NCBI GenBank assembly: GCA_009698805.1
Contig: WLPL01000001.1
Location: 1 to 64,000, forward strand
Direction of reading: 5' to 3'
DNA length: 64,000 bases
DNA from: Actinomycetota bacterium
GTDB lineage: Bacteria; Actinomycetota; Actinomycetes; Actinomycetales; Microbacteriaceae
A model generated the notes under the pieces. The model saw nothing but the letters and a program-made list of their open reading frames with translations, was not told the DNA's origin and searched no databases. How positions within the stretch are numbered: the first letter of the stretch is position 1; each line of letters starts with the position of its first letter. Shown here piece after piece: positions 50,900 to 59,314 of the stretch. Position numbers and translations under genes: made by a program.

Positions 50900-50905
50900 A
50901 GCCTA
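50900..50905 (-). promoter_or_regulatory. -10 element, leaderless promoter of the TipAS gene
   Basis: TAGGCT on the minus strand ends 6 nt before the GTG at 50893. Confidence 0.6.
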
Positions 50906-50916
50906 CCTTTTAGGAG

Positions 50917-50922
50917 TAAAGT
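50917..50922 (+). promoter_or_regulatory. -10 element of the APC permease gene (near-leaderless)
   Basis: TAAAGT ends 8 nt before the GTG at 50931, predicting a leader of only 1-2 nt. Confidence 0.5.
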
Positions 50923-50930
50923 CTCTCTTT

Positions 50931-52991
50931 GTGAATAATTCTTTAAAACCAAAAAGGCTTCTGCTCGGCAAGCGCCTCTCCACCCAAAAACTTGAAGGCG
51001 AACTACTGCCCAAAGTAATCGCGCTTCCGATCTTCTCGAGCGACCCGTTGTCGTCGGTCGCTTATGGCCCGCAAGAGCTTTTGATGATTCTCACACTGGG
51101 TGGGGTTTCGTTCCTTTCGTTTGCTCCGGGCATCGCCGCTGTCGTCGTCCTCTTGCTGACCATCATCATCCTCAGCTACCGTAAGGTTATTGCCGCCTAC
51201 CCTTCGGGTGGTGGCGACTACGAGGTGGCTAAGAAGAATATCGGTGAGCGCTCTGCGCTGATCGTCGCCTCGGCCCTTTTGCTCGACTACGTGATGACAG
51301 TTGCCGTATCGATTGCTGCGGGCACAGACAACCTGATTTCGGCATTCCCCGAGATCGCTCCGTTCCGAATCGAAATTGCCATCGGCTTTGTGGTCTTGCT
51401 CTGCGCAATCAATCTGCGCGGAGTTCGCGAATCTGGCGGCGCTTTTGCGGTGCCTACCTACCTATTCATCTTTAGCGTCCTGACCATGATAGCCACAGGT
51501 TTTGTGAAGTTAGCCATGGGCGCCGACATGACCGCGCCTTCGGCTCAGTACCAACTGAACGAGGACTACGCCCGAACGTTCACATCAACAGGCATCTTGG
51601 TGGTGCTCCTGATTCTCCGCGCATTCGCGTCCGGTTCGGCCGCGCTAACCGGTGTCGAGGCAATCGCCAACGGTGTCCCGGCGTTCCGCGAGCCAAAGGT
51701 CAAGAACGCTCAGAAGACCATGGCCTGGATGGGCCTCTCGGCAATCGTGATGTTCTCGGGCATCATCTTCTTTGGGCTGCACAGCAAGATCCAATACCTC
51801 GAAAACCCGATGGAGCAGATTGGCCATAGCCTCACCGACCCTCAGCAATCGGTTCTCGCCCAACTTGGTGTGGCAATTTTCGGTCAGGGCAGCTTCATGT
51901 TCTACATGTTGCAGTCAACCGCGGCCGCGATTTTGCTCTTGGCAGCAAACACCGCCTTCAACGGGTTCCCACTACTGAGCTCGGTGCTCGCCAAAGACAA
52001 GTACGCACCTAAGGCCCTTCTGACTCGAGGCGACCGCTTGGTCTTCTCAAACGGAATGCTCTCGTTGACGCTCGCCGCGGTAGTTCTGCTACTGGTCTTC
52101 AAGGCAGATGTCTCTTCGCTAATCCAGCTCTACGTCCTCGGTGTTTTCACCTCGTTCACGGTTGGCCAAATCGGTATGTTGCGCCACTGGAAGCGCGGCA
52201 AGGCCGACGGCTCGATCTCTGCCAAAGACGCCCTCAGTGGACGCCTAATTAACGGCGTAGGCGCGACGATGACCGCTTCGGTTCTCGTTATCGTGACCCT
52301 GACCAAATTCACTCACGGCGCGTGGTTGGTTTTCATCATCATGCCGACCCTCTACTGGGTGATGTACAACACCGGACGCTACTACAAGACGATCGAAGCC
52401 GAGATCGCGATCGATGAGCACACCGAGTTTGGCTCGAAGGGCGACTACGCGGTGGTCTTGATGGACAAGCTCAACAAGCCGCAGCTCAAGGCCCTCGACT
52501 ACGCGCTCTCGAGCAAGCACAACCGCATCGACGTGGTTCACATCGCCGTCGACCCGGATCGTGCAACAGCCTTCGAAAAGGAGTGGAAGAAGTTCGGGAT
52601 CAAGGTTCCGCTAAAGATCATCGACTCCCCTTACCGCGACTTCACGGCTCCGCTGACCGAGTACCTTGAAGACCACCGAGCCCGTTACGGCAGCGAGCGC
52701 ATCGCCGTCTACCTGCCGAAGCTGATCGTTGGCCACTGGTGGGAGCACATCTTCCACAACCACCGCGCGAACCGCCTGCGCAAGCGTCTGCTCTACATTC
52801 GCGGCGTCATGGTCACGCTCGTGCCTTGGAGGCTTGAGTCGGCAGAACGCTTCAACCCATTCGACCGCAAGTCGATGCCCGGCGACGTTCGCCGAGGCGA
52901 GTCGGTTCGCCCGAAGTTGCGTCGCCACCCGGAGGCGGCCAAGGCCAAGAACTCGGTGTTCCACATCAAGTCCGACGCCGACAAAGATTAG
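50931..52991 (+). CDS. APC-family permease with large C-terminal cytosolic domain
   Basis: 686 residues, GTG start. N-terminal PIFSSDPLSSVAYGPQELLMIL and YPSGGGDYEVAKKNIGERSALI resemble actinobacterial amino-acid/potassium-type APC transporters; about 12 helices to residue 480, then a 200-residue cytosolic domain with KGDYAVVLMDKLNKPQLKALDYA and VPLKIIDSPYRDF, like a universal-stress-like module. Substrate undetermined (amino acid or K+). The stop is immediately followed by the first Fluc gene with no spacer. Confidence 0.88.
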   Translation: MNNSLKPKRLLLGKRLSTQKLEGELLPKVIALPIFSSDPLSSVAYGPQELLMILTLGGVSFLSFAPGIAAVVVLLLTIIILSYRKVIAAYPSGGGDYEVAKKNIGERSALIVASALLLDYVMTVAVSIAAGTDNLISAFPEIAPFRIEIAIGFVVLLCAINLRGVRESGGAFAVPTYLFIFSVLTMIATGFVKLAMGADMTAPSAQYQLNEDYARTFTSTGILVVLLILRAFASGSAALTGVEAIANGVPAFREPKVKNAQKTMAWMGLSAIVMFSGIIFFGLHSKIQYLENPMEQIGHSLTDPQQSVLAQLGVAIFGQGSFMFYMLQSTAAAILLLAANTAFNGFPLLSSVLAKDKYAPKALLTRGDRLVFSNGMLSLTLAAVVLLLVFKADVSSLIQLYVLGVFTSFTVGQIGMLRHWKRGKADGSISAKDALSGRLINGVGATMTASVLVIVTLTKFTHGAWLVFIIMPTLYWVMYNTGRYYKTIEAEIAIDEHTEFGSKGDYAVVLMDKLNKPQLKALDYALSSKHNRIDVVHIAVDPDRATAFEKEWKKFGIKVPLKIIDSPYRDFTAPLTEYLEDHRARYGSERIAVYLPKLIVGHWWEHIFHNHRANRLRKRLLYIRGVMVTLVPWRLESAERFNPFDRKSMPGDVRRGESVRPKLRRHPEAAKAKNSVFHIKSDADKD

Positions 52992-53345
52992 ATGCCTAAA
53001 GAGTTGCCGACCACTGCGCTGGTGTTCCTAGGTGGAGCACTAGGCAGTGGTCTTCGCTTTTCTTTCGGTTTGCAAATCGAACCACTGCAGTTGCTCTTTC
53101 TAGTCAATCTGCTCGGCACGCTTTTGCTCGGAGTCGTAAACGGCAAAACCTGGCCGAGCTGGGTTCACCCACTAGTTGGCACCGGAGTTGCCGGTGGTTT
53201 CACGACTCTCTCTGGGCTTTCGCTGTTCCTAAACGAACACCTCGCAACCGACCCGCTGGCAACCTTGGTGCCGATCGCGGTCATGTTTGCCCTCGGCTTC
53301 GTCGCCCACTGGGCCGGAATGAAGTTGGCGGTGATCTGGCGATGA
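52992..53345 (+). CDS. crcB: Fluoride channel Fluc/CrcB subunit 1
   Basis: 117 residues, four helices. GGALGSGLRFSF at the N terminus, VNLLGTLLLG with the pore Asn, and GVAGGFTTLSGLSLFLNE with the phenylalanine/threonine track. Fluc exports fluoride by a dimer of antiparallel subunits. Paired with a second, divergent copy downstream, indicating a heterodimer. Overlaps that gene by 4 nt. Confidence 0.92.
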   Translation: MPKELPTTALVFLGGALGSGLRFSFGLQIEPLQLLFLVNLLGTLLLGVVNGKTWPSWVHPLVGTGVAGGFTTLSGLSLFLNEHLATDPLATLVPIAVMFALGFVAHWAGMKLAVIWR

Positions 53346-53665
53346 ATAATCTCGCTTGGGTCTGCGTCCTAGGTGGTTTCGGAGCAGCCGCTCGCTACCT
53401 GCTCGCAAAGTGGGACGGCTTGCTGCCCTGGGGAATCCTGCTCGGCAACTCGATTGCCGCGGTTGTTGCCACCATCGCTCTTCAAGGAACCCTCAGCGTG
53501 ATGCTGGTCGCCGGTTTGGCAGGCGGGTTGTCAACCTTCTCGACCCTGATCGCCCAAACTTCGGGGCTCTGGGTCAAATCTAAGCCGCGAGCCGCAGTAA
53601 ATCTGGCGCTCAACCTGGTTATTCCTTGCACAGTTTCTGTTGCGTGCGGGTTGCTCATCTCCTGA
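53342..53665 (+). CDS. crcB: Fluoride channel Fluc/CrcB subunit 2
   Basis: 107 residues, four helices. GGFGAAARYLLAKW, LGNSIAAVVA with the pore Asn, and GLAGGLSTFSTLIAQTS. Subunit 1 has GFTTLS and this one GLSTFS, typical of a pair fixed in opposite orientations. No fluoride riboswitch was seen upstream of the operon. Confidence 0.92.
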   Translation: MNNLAWVCVLGGFGAAARYLLAKWDGLLPWGILLGNSIAAVVATIALQGTLSVMLVAGLAGGLSTFSTLIAQTSGLWVKSKPRAAVNLALNLVIPCTVSVACGLLIS

Positions 53666-53720
53666 CTGCTAAAATAACCGCAGGATTTCTCATCACCCCA
53701 ACCTGTTAAGGGGGCTCGCC

Positions 53721-53990
53721 ATGGGGCGTGGTCGTCAAAAAGCTAAGAACACTAAAGTCGCACGCGAGCTGAAGTACTTCAGCCCAAACACCGATCTTTC
53801 CGCACTCGAAAAAGAGTTGGCGGTGGCCCCGGCCAACACCGGAGAGCCAGACTACGAAGACAAGTGGGCCGACCTCTACGAAGACGAGCTTGACACCGAA
53901 GAGAATGTCGAGGAGGGTAGCGCTGCCGCAGGCGAGGCCGAAGACGACGTAGACCCAGAGTCAGAGTCAGAGTCAGACGAAGAAAACTAG
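53721..53990 (+). CDS. DUF3073 protein
   Basis: 89 residues. MGRGRQKAKNTKVARELKYFSP is the actinobacterial DUF3073 signature, followed by an acidic tail ending ESESESDEEN encoded by a short GAGTCA tandem repeat. Strong GGGGG-type ribosome site upstream. Probably binds nucleic acid or ribosomes by its basic head, but no function is established. Converges with purM by 4 nt. Confidence 0.9.
   Translation: MGRGRQKAKNTKVARELKYFSPNTDLSALEKELAVAPANTGEPDYEDKWADLYEDELDTEENVEEGSAAAGEAEDDVDPESESESDEEN
53956..53977 (+). repeat. GAGTCA hexanucleotide micro-repeat in the DUF3073 tail
   Basis: About three and a half units of GAGTCA encode the Glu-Ser run. The unit length keeps frame, so slippage would only change tail length. 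Confidence 0.6.
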
Positions 53991-55075
53991 CTTCCGTAAG
54001 AGCCGGTGAGGCGCACAGCGCCACCGTCAGTGCCTTTGGCACCCTGAACCCAACCATCTAGGTTCTCAGGCTGCTGGGCCACCACACCGAGCTTCCAGCC
54101 ACCAATTGCGGCCGCTATTTCATCAGCCTTGTCGGCTGCAACCACGAGCGCCTGGCCGAGGCCGAGGTTCCAAGTGCCCTCGACCGATTCGAGCGAGAAC
54201 CCGCCCCAACCAGCAAGCACCGTGAATACGTCGTTTGGGGTCCAGGTGGAACGCTCAACCTCGAGAGCAACGCCTTGAGGCAGCACGCGAGCGAGATTAG
54301 CGGCGATGCCGCCACCGGTGATGTGGCTCATCGAGTGCACAGAAGAACCTAGAGGGCCTTCAAGCAGTTCGTTGAGCACACCCGTGTAGAGGCGCGTTGG
54401 TTCTAGCAACACCTCGCCGAGGCTTCTTGAGCCAAACTCTGAGACCGACTTGGTGTAGTCAAGCTTTGAATCGCTGATGATCTTGCGGACTAGCGAGTAG
54501 CCGTTCGAGTGCAGGCCGCTGGAGGCCATTCCGATGACGACATCGCCAACCTGAACCTTGTGGGCGCCGAGAAGCTTGCTCGCCTCGACCACGCCGGTGG
54601 CAGCGCCGGCAACGTCGTATTCGTCTGGGCCGAGAAGTCCTGGGTGTTCGGCCGTCTCGCCACCGAGAAGGGCAACGCCAACCTCTTTGCAGGCGTCCGC
54701 GATGCCGCGCACGATGTCGGCGATGCGCTCGGGCACAACCCGCCCGCAGGCGATGTAGTCGGTCATGAACAGGCTCTTAGCGCCCACCACGACGATGTCG
54801 TCAACAACCATGCCGACTAGGTCTTGGCCGATGGTGTCGTGCTTGTCGATCGCCTGAGCGATGGCAACCTTGGTGCCAACTCCGTCGGTCGAGGTGGCAA
54901 GTAGCGGGCGTTCGTAGCCCTTCAAGAAGCTGACGTCCATCATGCCGGCGAATCCGCCGATTCCGCCAACCACGAGTCCGTTGTGAGTGGCTGAAACCGA
55001 GCGCTTCATCAGCTCAACGGCTAGGTCGCCAGCCTCGGTGTCTACTCCGGCTGCGGCGTATGAGTTTTCGCTCAC
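53987..55075 (-). CDS. purM: Phosphoribosylformylglycinamidine cyclo-ligase
   Basis: 362 residues. YAAAGVDTEAGDLAVELMK, LATSTDGVGTKVAIA, GGETAEHPGL and GIASSGLHSNGYSLVRK-like MASSGLHSNGYSLVRK are diagnostic. Closes the imidazole ring to give AIR in purine synthesis. Overlaps purF by 4 nt. Confidence 0.95.
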   Translation of the reverse strand: MSENSYAAAGVDTEAGDLAVELMKRSVSATHNGLVVGGIGGFAGMMDVSFLKGYERPLLATSTDGVGTKVAIAQAIDKHDTIGQDLVGMVVDDIVVVGAKSLFMTDYIACGRVVPERIADIVRGIADACKEVGVALLGGETAEHPGLLGPDEYDVAGAATGVVEASKLLGAHKVQVGDVVIGMASSGLHSNGYSLVRKIISDSKLDYTKSVSEFGSRSLGEVLLEPTRLYTGVLNELLEGPLGSSVHSMSHITGGGIAANLARVLPQGVALEVERSTWTPNDVFTVLAGWGGFSLESVEGTWNLGLGQALVVAADKADEIAAAIGGWKLGVVAQQPENLDGWVQGAKGTDGGAVRLTGSYGS

Positions 55076-56553
55076 GCCTTTGCCTGTTCGTTCTCGCGCT
55101 CAAGCAAATTCTTGCCGAGCCGGTCTTCGGCTGGTAGCTCGATCGGGTATTTGCCCGTGAAACAGGCGGTGCACAGCTCAGACTCTTTTTGATCGGTCGC
55201 AGCGACCATGCCGTCTTTACTCAGGTAACCGAGCGAGTCTGCGCCAATGGACTTTCGAACATCGTCGACTCCGATACCGGTGGCGATCAGTTCGGCGCGA
55301 GTTGCGAAGTCGATGCCGTAGAAGCATGGCCAGGTGATCGGTGGTGAAGAGATGCGAATGTGGATCTCGGCAGCGCCGGCTTCGCGAAGCATTGCGACCA
55401 ACGCGCGCTGGGTGTTGCCTCGAACAATCGAGTCGTCGACAACGATGATGCGCTTGCCGCGAATTACCTCTTTTAGCGGGTTCAGCTTGAGGCGAATGCC
55501 GAGCTGGCGAATGGTTTGTGAAGGCTGAATAAAGGTTCGGCCGACGTACGCGTTTTTCACCAGACCGTGACCGAACGGGATTCCGGATTCCTGCGAGAAA
55601 CCAATTGCTGCCGGGGTTCCAGACTCGGGGGTCGGAATAACCAAGTCGGCCTCGACCGGGTATTCGCGTGCGAGCTGGCGGCCCATTTCGACACGAGCGT
55701 CATAGACGTTCTTGCCGTTGATCGAGGTGTCTGGGCGAGCAAGGTACACGTATTCGAAAACGCAGCCGGCGCGCTTCATCTCGGCGAACCGAGTCGAACG
55801 AAGACCGTTCTCGTCGATAGCGATCAACTCGCCAGGCTCGACCTCGCGAACAAACGAAGCGCCGACGATATCGAGAGCCGCGGTTTCCGAAGCGACGACC
55901 CAGCCGCGCTCTAGGCGCCCGAGAACGAGCGGGCGAACACCCTGCGGGTCGCGAGCTGCGTAAAGAGTGGTTTCGTCCATGAACACCAGGCAGAAGGCGC
56001 CTTTGACCTTTGGCAACAATTCGAGTGCGGTGGATTCTAGAGTGTGGTCGAGGTCGCCAGCCATCAAGGCGGTCAGCACCGCTGTATCGGTGGTGTTACC
56101 GCCGGTGATCTCGTTGTTGTCCTGGTCTGGGTAGCGAACGCTAAGCATCTCGACTAGGTCTGCGGTGTTGGTCAGGTTGCCGTTGTGGGCGAGTGCCACG
56201 GTGCCTGCTGAAGTTCGCCCCAGAGTTGGTTGCGCATTACGCCACGAGGACGAGCCGGTGGTCGAGTATCGATTGTGACCAACCGCGATGTGGCCAACGA
56301 GGCTTTCTAGCGAGCTTTCGCTGAATACCTGCGAGACCAGGCCCATGTCTTTGTAGACGAGGATCTTCTTGCCATCGGATGTTGCGATACCGGCAGACTC
56401 TTGGCCGCGGTGCTGAAGTGCATACAAACCGAAGAAAGTTAGCTTTGCTACCTCTTCACCTGGTGCCCATACGCCGAATACGCCACACTCGTCTTGCGGC
56501 CCTTTTTCGTCAGGGAGCAAATCGTGATTTAAGAGGCCGTCGCCACGGATCAA
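55072..56553 (-). CDS. purF: Amidophosphoribosyltransferase
   Basis: 493 residues. After a short propeptide (about 22 residues) the nucleophile Cys in DECGVFGVWAPGEEV begins the Ntn glutaminase domain; PRPP loop IIVVDDSIVRGNTQRAL (about 370); C-terminal CTACFTGKYPI with the Fe-S type cysteines of the Bacillus-like class (DSLGYLS). First committed purine step. Start is TTG, weakly supported; a second in-frame TTG ten codons on is possible. Confidence 0.94.
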   Translation of the reverse strand: MIRGDGLLNHDLLPDEKGPQDECGVFGVWAPGEEVAKLTFFGLYALQHRGQESAGIATSDGKKILVYKDMGLVSQVFSESSLESLVGHIAVGHNRYSTTGSSSWRNAQPTLGRTSAGTVALAHNGNLTNTADLVEMLSVRYPDQDNNEITGGNTTDTAVLTALMAGDLDHTLESTALELLPKVKGAFCLVFMDETTLYAARDPQGVRPLVLGRLERGWVVASETAALDIVGASFVREVEPGELIAIDENGLRSTRFAEMKRAGCVFEYVYLARPDTSINGKNVYDARVEMGRQLAREYPVEADLVIPTPESGTPAAIGFSQESGIPFGHGLVKNAYVGRTFIQPSQTIRQLGIRLKLNPLKEVIRGKRIIVVDDSIVRGNTQRALVAMLREAGAAEIHIRISSPPITWPCFYGIDFATRAELIATGIGVDDVRKSIGADSLGYLSKDGMVAATDQKESELCTACFTGKYPIELPAEDRLGKNLLERENEQAKA

Positions 56554-56595
56554 AAGGGTAACCCCGTCTTTTGTTGGTGCGGTTTCTCTATAAGT

Positions 56596-56859
56596 TTAGC
56601 GGCTGACTTCGGCCTTTACGACCTTTGATTTGGTTCGAAGGACGCGGTCAAGAACGACGGCCAGGACGCACCCAAGGCCGGCCCCGAGACCGGCACAAAA
56701 AATTATTAGGTAACCGAAAATCGAGGCCCCGGTGGTCTTGGTTGCGAGTGAGTAAAGCACGACTGCGACGATCACACCCAACACCGAACCCGAGATCAGG
56801 AACGCGAGAAACTTTGGTGCCTTGCGAATGTTTAGGTCGAGAGTCTTCTTTTTGGCCAT
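56596..56859 (-). CDS. Small two-helix membrane protein
   Basis: 87 residues: basic N terminus KKKTLDLNIRKAPKF, two hydrophobic segments (FLAFLISGSVLGVIVAVVLYSLA and IFGYLIIFCAGLGAGLGCVLAVVL), basic C terminus. No family assigned with certainty; located between purF and the sterol-carrier gene in the same direction. Starts 3 nt after the upstream stop. Confidence 0.8.
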   Translation of the reverse strand: MAKKKTLDLNIRKAPKFLAFLISGSVLGVIVAVVLYSLATKTTGASIFGYLIIFCAGLGAGLGCVLAVVLDRVLRTKSKVVKAEVSR

Positions 56860-56862
56860 GAC

Positions 56863-57219
56863 TTAATTGAACCGCATGAGTGGCAGCAGTTCTGCCAGAT
56901 CGGCTCTCGTGCCAGAGGCGTGAACCTTGCCGGCGGCAACGGCGTCGGGCCAGGTCAGCTCGCCAAAAGCCAGAGCCAACCAGGTGTCGGCATCGAACTC
57001 GACCACGTTTGGCGGCGTTCCACGCTTGTGGGTCAAGCCCTCGATGCACTGCACCGCCCCGAACGGTGGAACCCGAACCTCGACCGCGTTGCCAGGGCGC
57101 AAAAAAGTGAGTTCTTCGAGAAGGTAACGAACCGCGGTCGCTTTTTGACTCTCGTCTCCGGCGCGATAAAGCGTGACGGCTTGGAGGCCGTCCTCGGGTT
57201 TGATTCTTCTGCGGGGCAC
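56863..57219 (-). CDS. Sterol-carrier-protein-2-like family protein (purF-linked)
   Basis: 118 residues, GTG start. PRRRIKPEDGLQAV, EVRVPPFGAVQCIEGLTHKRGTPPNVVEFDADTWLAL and GKVHASGTRADLAELLPL match the actinobacterial SCP2-type family usually next to purF. Predicted small hydrophobic-ligand pocket; real ligand unknown. Confidence 0.85.
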   Translation of the reverse strand: MPRRRIKPEDGLQAVTLYRAGDESQKATAVRYLLEELTFLRPGNAVEVRVPPFGAVQCIEGLTHKRGTPPNVVEFDADTWLALAFGELTWPDAVAAGKVHASGTRADLAELLPLMRFN

Positions 57220-57268
57220 TGTTCAATTCTCACAGCCTTTTATCAGCATGAGTTGTTTGACTAACGAA

Positions 57269-58024
57269 ATGACAAATGCGAAGACACTCCTGGTAAAGGT
57301 CCCTGCGGTAACCCTTTGGTTCTGGATCATTAAGATTTTCTCGACCACGGTTGGTGAAACTTTAGGTGACACCCTCAACGATGGTTGGGGCTTGGGACTC
57401 GTAAAGGCAGCCTATTTAATGCTCGGTGTCTTCGCAGTTCTTCTCGCGATTCAGTTGCTGCTCAAGAAATATGTGCCGGCTGTCTACTGGGCAACAATCA
57501 TCGCGGTGAGCACTGTTGGCACGTTGCTTACCGACAACCTGCACGACACCTTCGGTTGGCAAAACTGGCAGTCGGCAATCTTGTTTGGCGTGATCCTCGC
57601 AGCCGTCTTCGCGATTTGGTGGCTACAGGAGCGCACGCTCTCGATCAAGTCAATCAACACTCGCAAGCGCGAGGCCTTCTACTGGCTCGCGATTCTGGCC
57701 ACCTTCGGAATGGGAACCGCCGGCGGCGACATCTTCTTGGACGACTTAGGGATGCCACTCACCGTCAGCTCGCTAATGTTCGCAGGAATCATTGCGCTTG
57801 TTGCGAACCTTTGGAGAACTAAGACCATTGGAACAGTCTTCGGCTTCTGGGCCGTTTATGTTCTCACTCGTCCACTCGGCGCATCGGTTGGCGACCTACT
57901 TTCGCAGCCAAAGCCGGTCGGCTACGGTTTTGACCCAGGCCTGATCAGTTGGATCGCACTCGGTGTGATTGCCGCGCTAACCGCATACCTGAGCTTCACC
58001 AAGGTTGACGTAATCACTGAGTAG
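57269..58024 (+). CDS. COG4705-type membrane protein with internal repeats
   Basis: ATG at 57269 preferred; the track ORF starts in the antisense neighbour. 251 residues, about eight helices arranged as four repeats, each with a G-x-x-x-x-D core: STTVGETLGDTLN, STVGTLLTDNLHD, MGTAGGDIFLDDLG, RPLGASVGDLLSQP. This is the uncharacterised family seen in many bacteria. Repeated Asp/Glu at membrane positions suggests ion or metal handling, not shown. Confidence 0.85.
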   Translation: MTNAKTLLVKVPAVTLWFWIIKIFSTTVGETLGDTLNDGWGLGLVKAAYLMLGVFAVLLAIQLLLKKYVPAVYWATIIAVSTVGTLLTDNLHDTFGWQNWQSAILFGVILAAVFAIWWLQERTLSIKSINTRKREAFYWLAILATFGMGTAGGDIFLDDLGMPLTVSSLMFAGIIALVANLWRTKTIGTVFGFWAVYVLTRPLGASVGDLLSQPKPVGYGFDPGLISWIALGVIAALTAYLSFTKVDVITE

Positions 58025-58041
58025 CCACCTCAGCGGCAGGT

Positions 58042-58047
58042 TAAACT
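58042..58047 (+). promoter_or_regulatory. -10 element, leaderless promoter of purD
   Basis: TAAACT ends 7 nt before the ATG at 58055. Confidence 0.6.
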
Positions 58048-58054
58048 TGACCCA

Positions 58055-59314
58055 ATGAAAATCTTGGTTTTGGGTTCGGGCGCCAGAGAGCACGCAATCG
58101 TCAAAGCGCTCGTGCGCACTGGCACTTCGCGCGCCAATATCGTGGTCGCGCCTGGAAACGCTGGCATCGCCAAAGACGCCACTTGTGACCCGAGCCTCAA
58201 CATGCTCGAGCCAGCCGAGGTAACCGCATACGCTCTCGCTGGTGCCTTCGAGCTAGTGATTGTTGGCCCAGAGGCCCCACTGATTGCCGGAGTTGCCGAC
58301 CCACTGCGCGCTGCCGGCATCGCCGTCTTCGGCCCATCCAAGCAAGCCGCTCAACTCGAGGGCTCGAAGTCTTTTGCCAAAGAGGTCATGGCCGCGGCCG
58401 GAGTGCCAACGGGCATGGCTCACGAGTGCGCGACGATCGAAGAAGTTATTCGAGCAATTGACCAATTCGGTGCCCCTTATGTTGTCAAGGCAGACGGCCT
58501 CGCCGCCGGCAAAGGCGTGATCGTCACGAGCGACCGTGCCGCCGCACTCGAGCACGCCGAGAAGTTCATTCACCAGGGCGTGCTGGTCGAAGAGTTCCTC
58601 GATGGCCAAGAGGTCAGCCTGTTCTTCTTGAGCGATGGCAAGACGGTTATGCCGCTAACCCCGGCTCAGGACTTCAAACGTGCGCTGAATCACGATGAAG
58701 GCCCAAACACCGGTGGAATGGGCTCATACAGCCCGCTGAACTGGTTGCCAGCTGGTTTCGTTGCCGAGGTTCAGGCCAAGGTTGCCGAGCCGACCATTCG
58801 CGAACTCGATCGATTAGGCGCACCTTTTATCGGCCTCCTCTACTGCGGTCTCATCGTTACCGATCGTGGCATCCGAGTCATCGAATTCAACGCCCGCTTC
58901 GGCGATCCGGAGACTCAGGTCGTGCTTCGCCGGCTCAACTCCTCGCTCGAAGCCTTGCTGCACAAGAGCGCGACCGGTCACCTCAATTCGATCATCGAGC
59001 CAGAGTTCAGCGATCACGTAGCGGTTGCGGTTGTTCTAGCGAGTGAGGGCTACCCAGACACTTCGGCCCCTGATCGTCCTATTCGCGGCATCGAAGAGGC
59101 CGAGGTCATCGAAGACGTTGAGGTTTGCGTCGCTGCCGCTCGCGAACAAGCCGGTGAGCTCTATGCCAACGGCGGACGCGTCCTCAGTGTGGTCGCCATC
59201 GCCAAGACCTTCCACCACGCCAGGAAACTTGCCTATCAAGGCATCGGCAAAATCAGCCTCGAGGGCTCGCACTTCCGCAGCGACATCGCGAAGAAGGTTG
59301 ACGAGCATGAGTGA
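58055..59314 (+). CDS. purD: Phosphoribosylamine--glycine ligase
   Basis: 419 residues. KILVLGSGAREHAIVKAL, ATP-grasp lid YVVKADGLAAGKGVIV, EEFLDGQEVSLF, NTGGMGSYSP and FNARFGDPETQVVL are all present. Forms GAR in purine synthesis. Overlaps purC by 8 nt. Confidence 0.96.
   Translation: MKILVLGSGAREHAIVKALVRTGTSRANIVVAPGNAGIAKDATCDPSLNMLEPAEVTAYALAGAFELVIVGPEAPLIAGVADPLRAAGIAVFGPSKQAAQLEGSKSFAKEVMAAAGVPTGMAHECATIEEVIRAIDQFGAPYVVKADGLAAGKGVIVTSDRAAALEHAEKFIHQGVLVEEFLDGQEVSLFFLSDGKTVMPLTPAQDFKRALNHDEGPNTGGMGSYSPLNWLPAGFVAEVQAKVAEPTIRELDRLGAPFIGLLYCGLIVTDRGIRVIEFNARFGDPETQVVLRRLNSSLEALLHKSATGHLNSIIEPEFSDHVAVAVVLASEGYPDTSAPDRPIRGIEEAEVIEDVEVCVAAAREQAGELYANGGRVLSVVAIAKTFHHARKLAYQGIGKISLEGSHFRSDIAKKVDEHE

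Noticed and set aside
52992-53720. Possible fluoride riboswitch for the crcB pair
   Set aside because: The genes follow the permease stop directly with no untranslated leader, and no riboswitch motif was seen upstream of the permease.
53956-53977. GAGTCA repeat as a phase-variable switch
   Set aside because: The six-base unit preserves the reading frame and lies in a low-complexity acidic tail.
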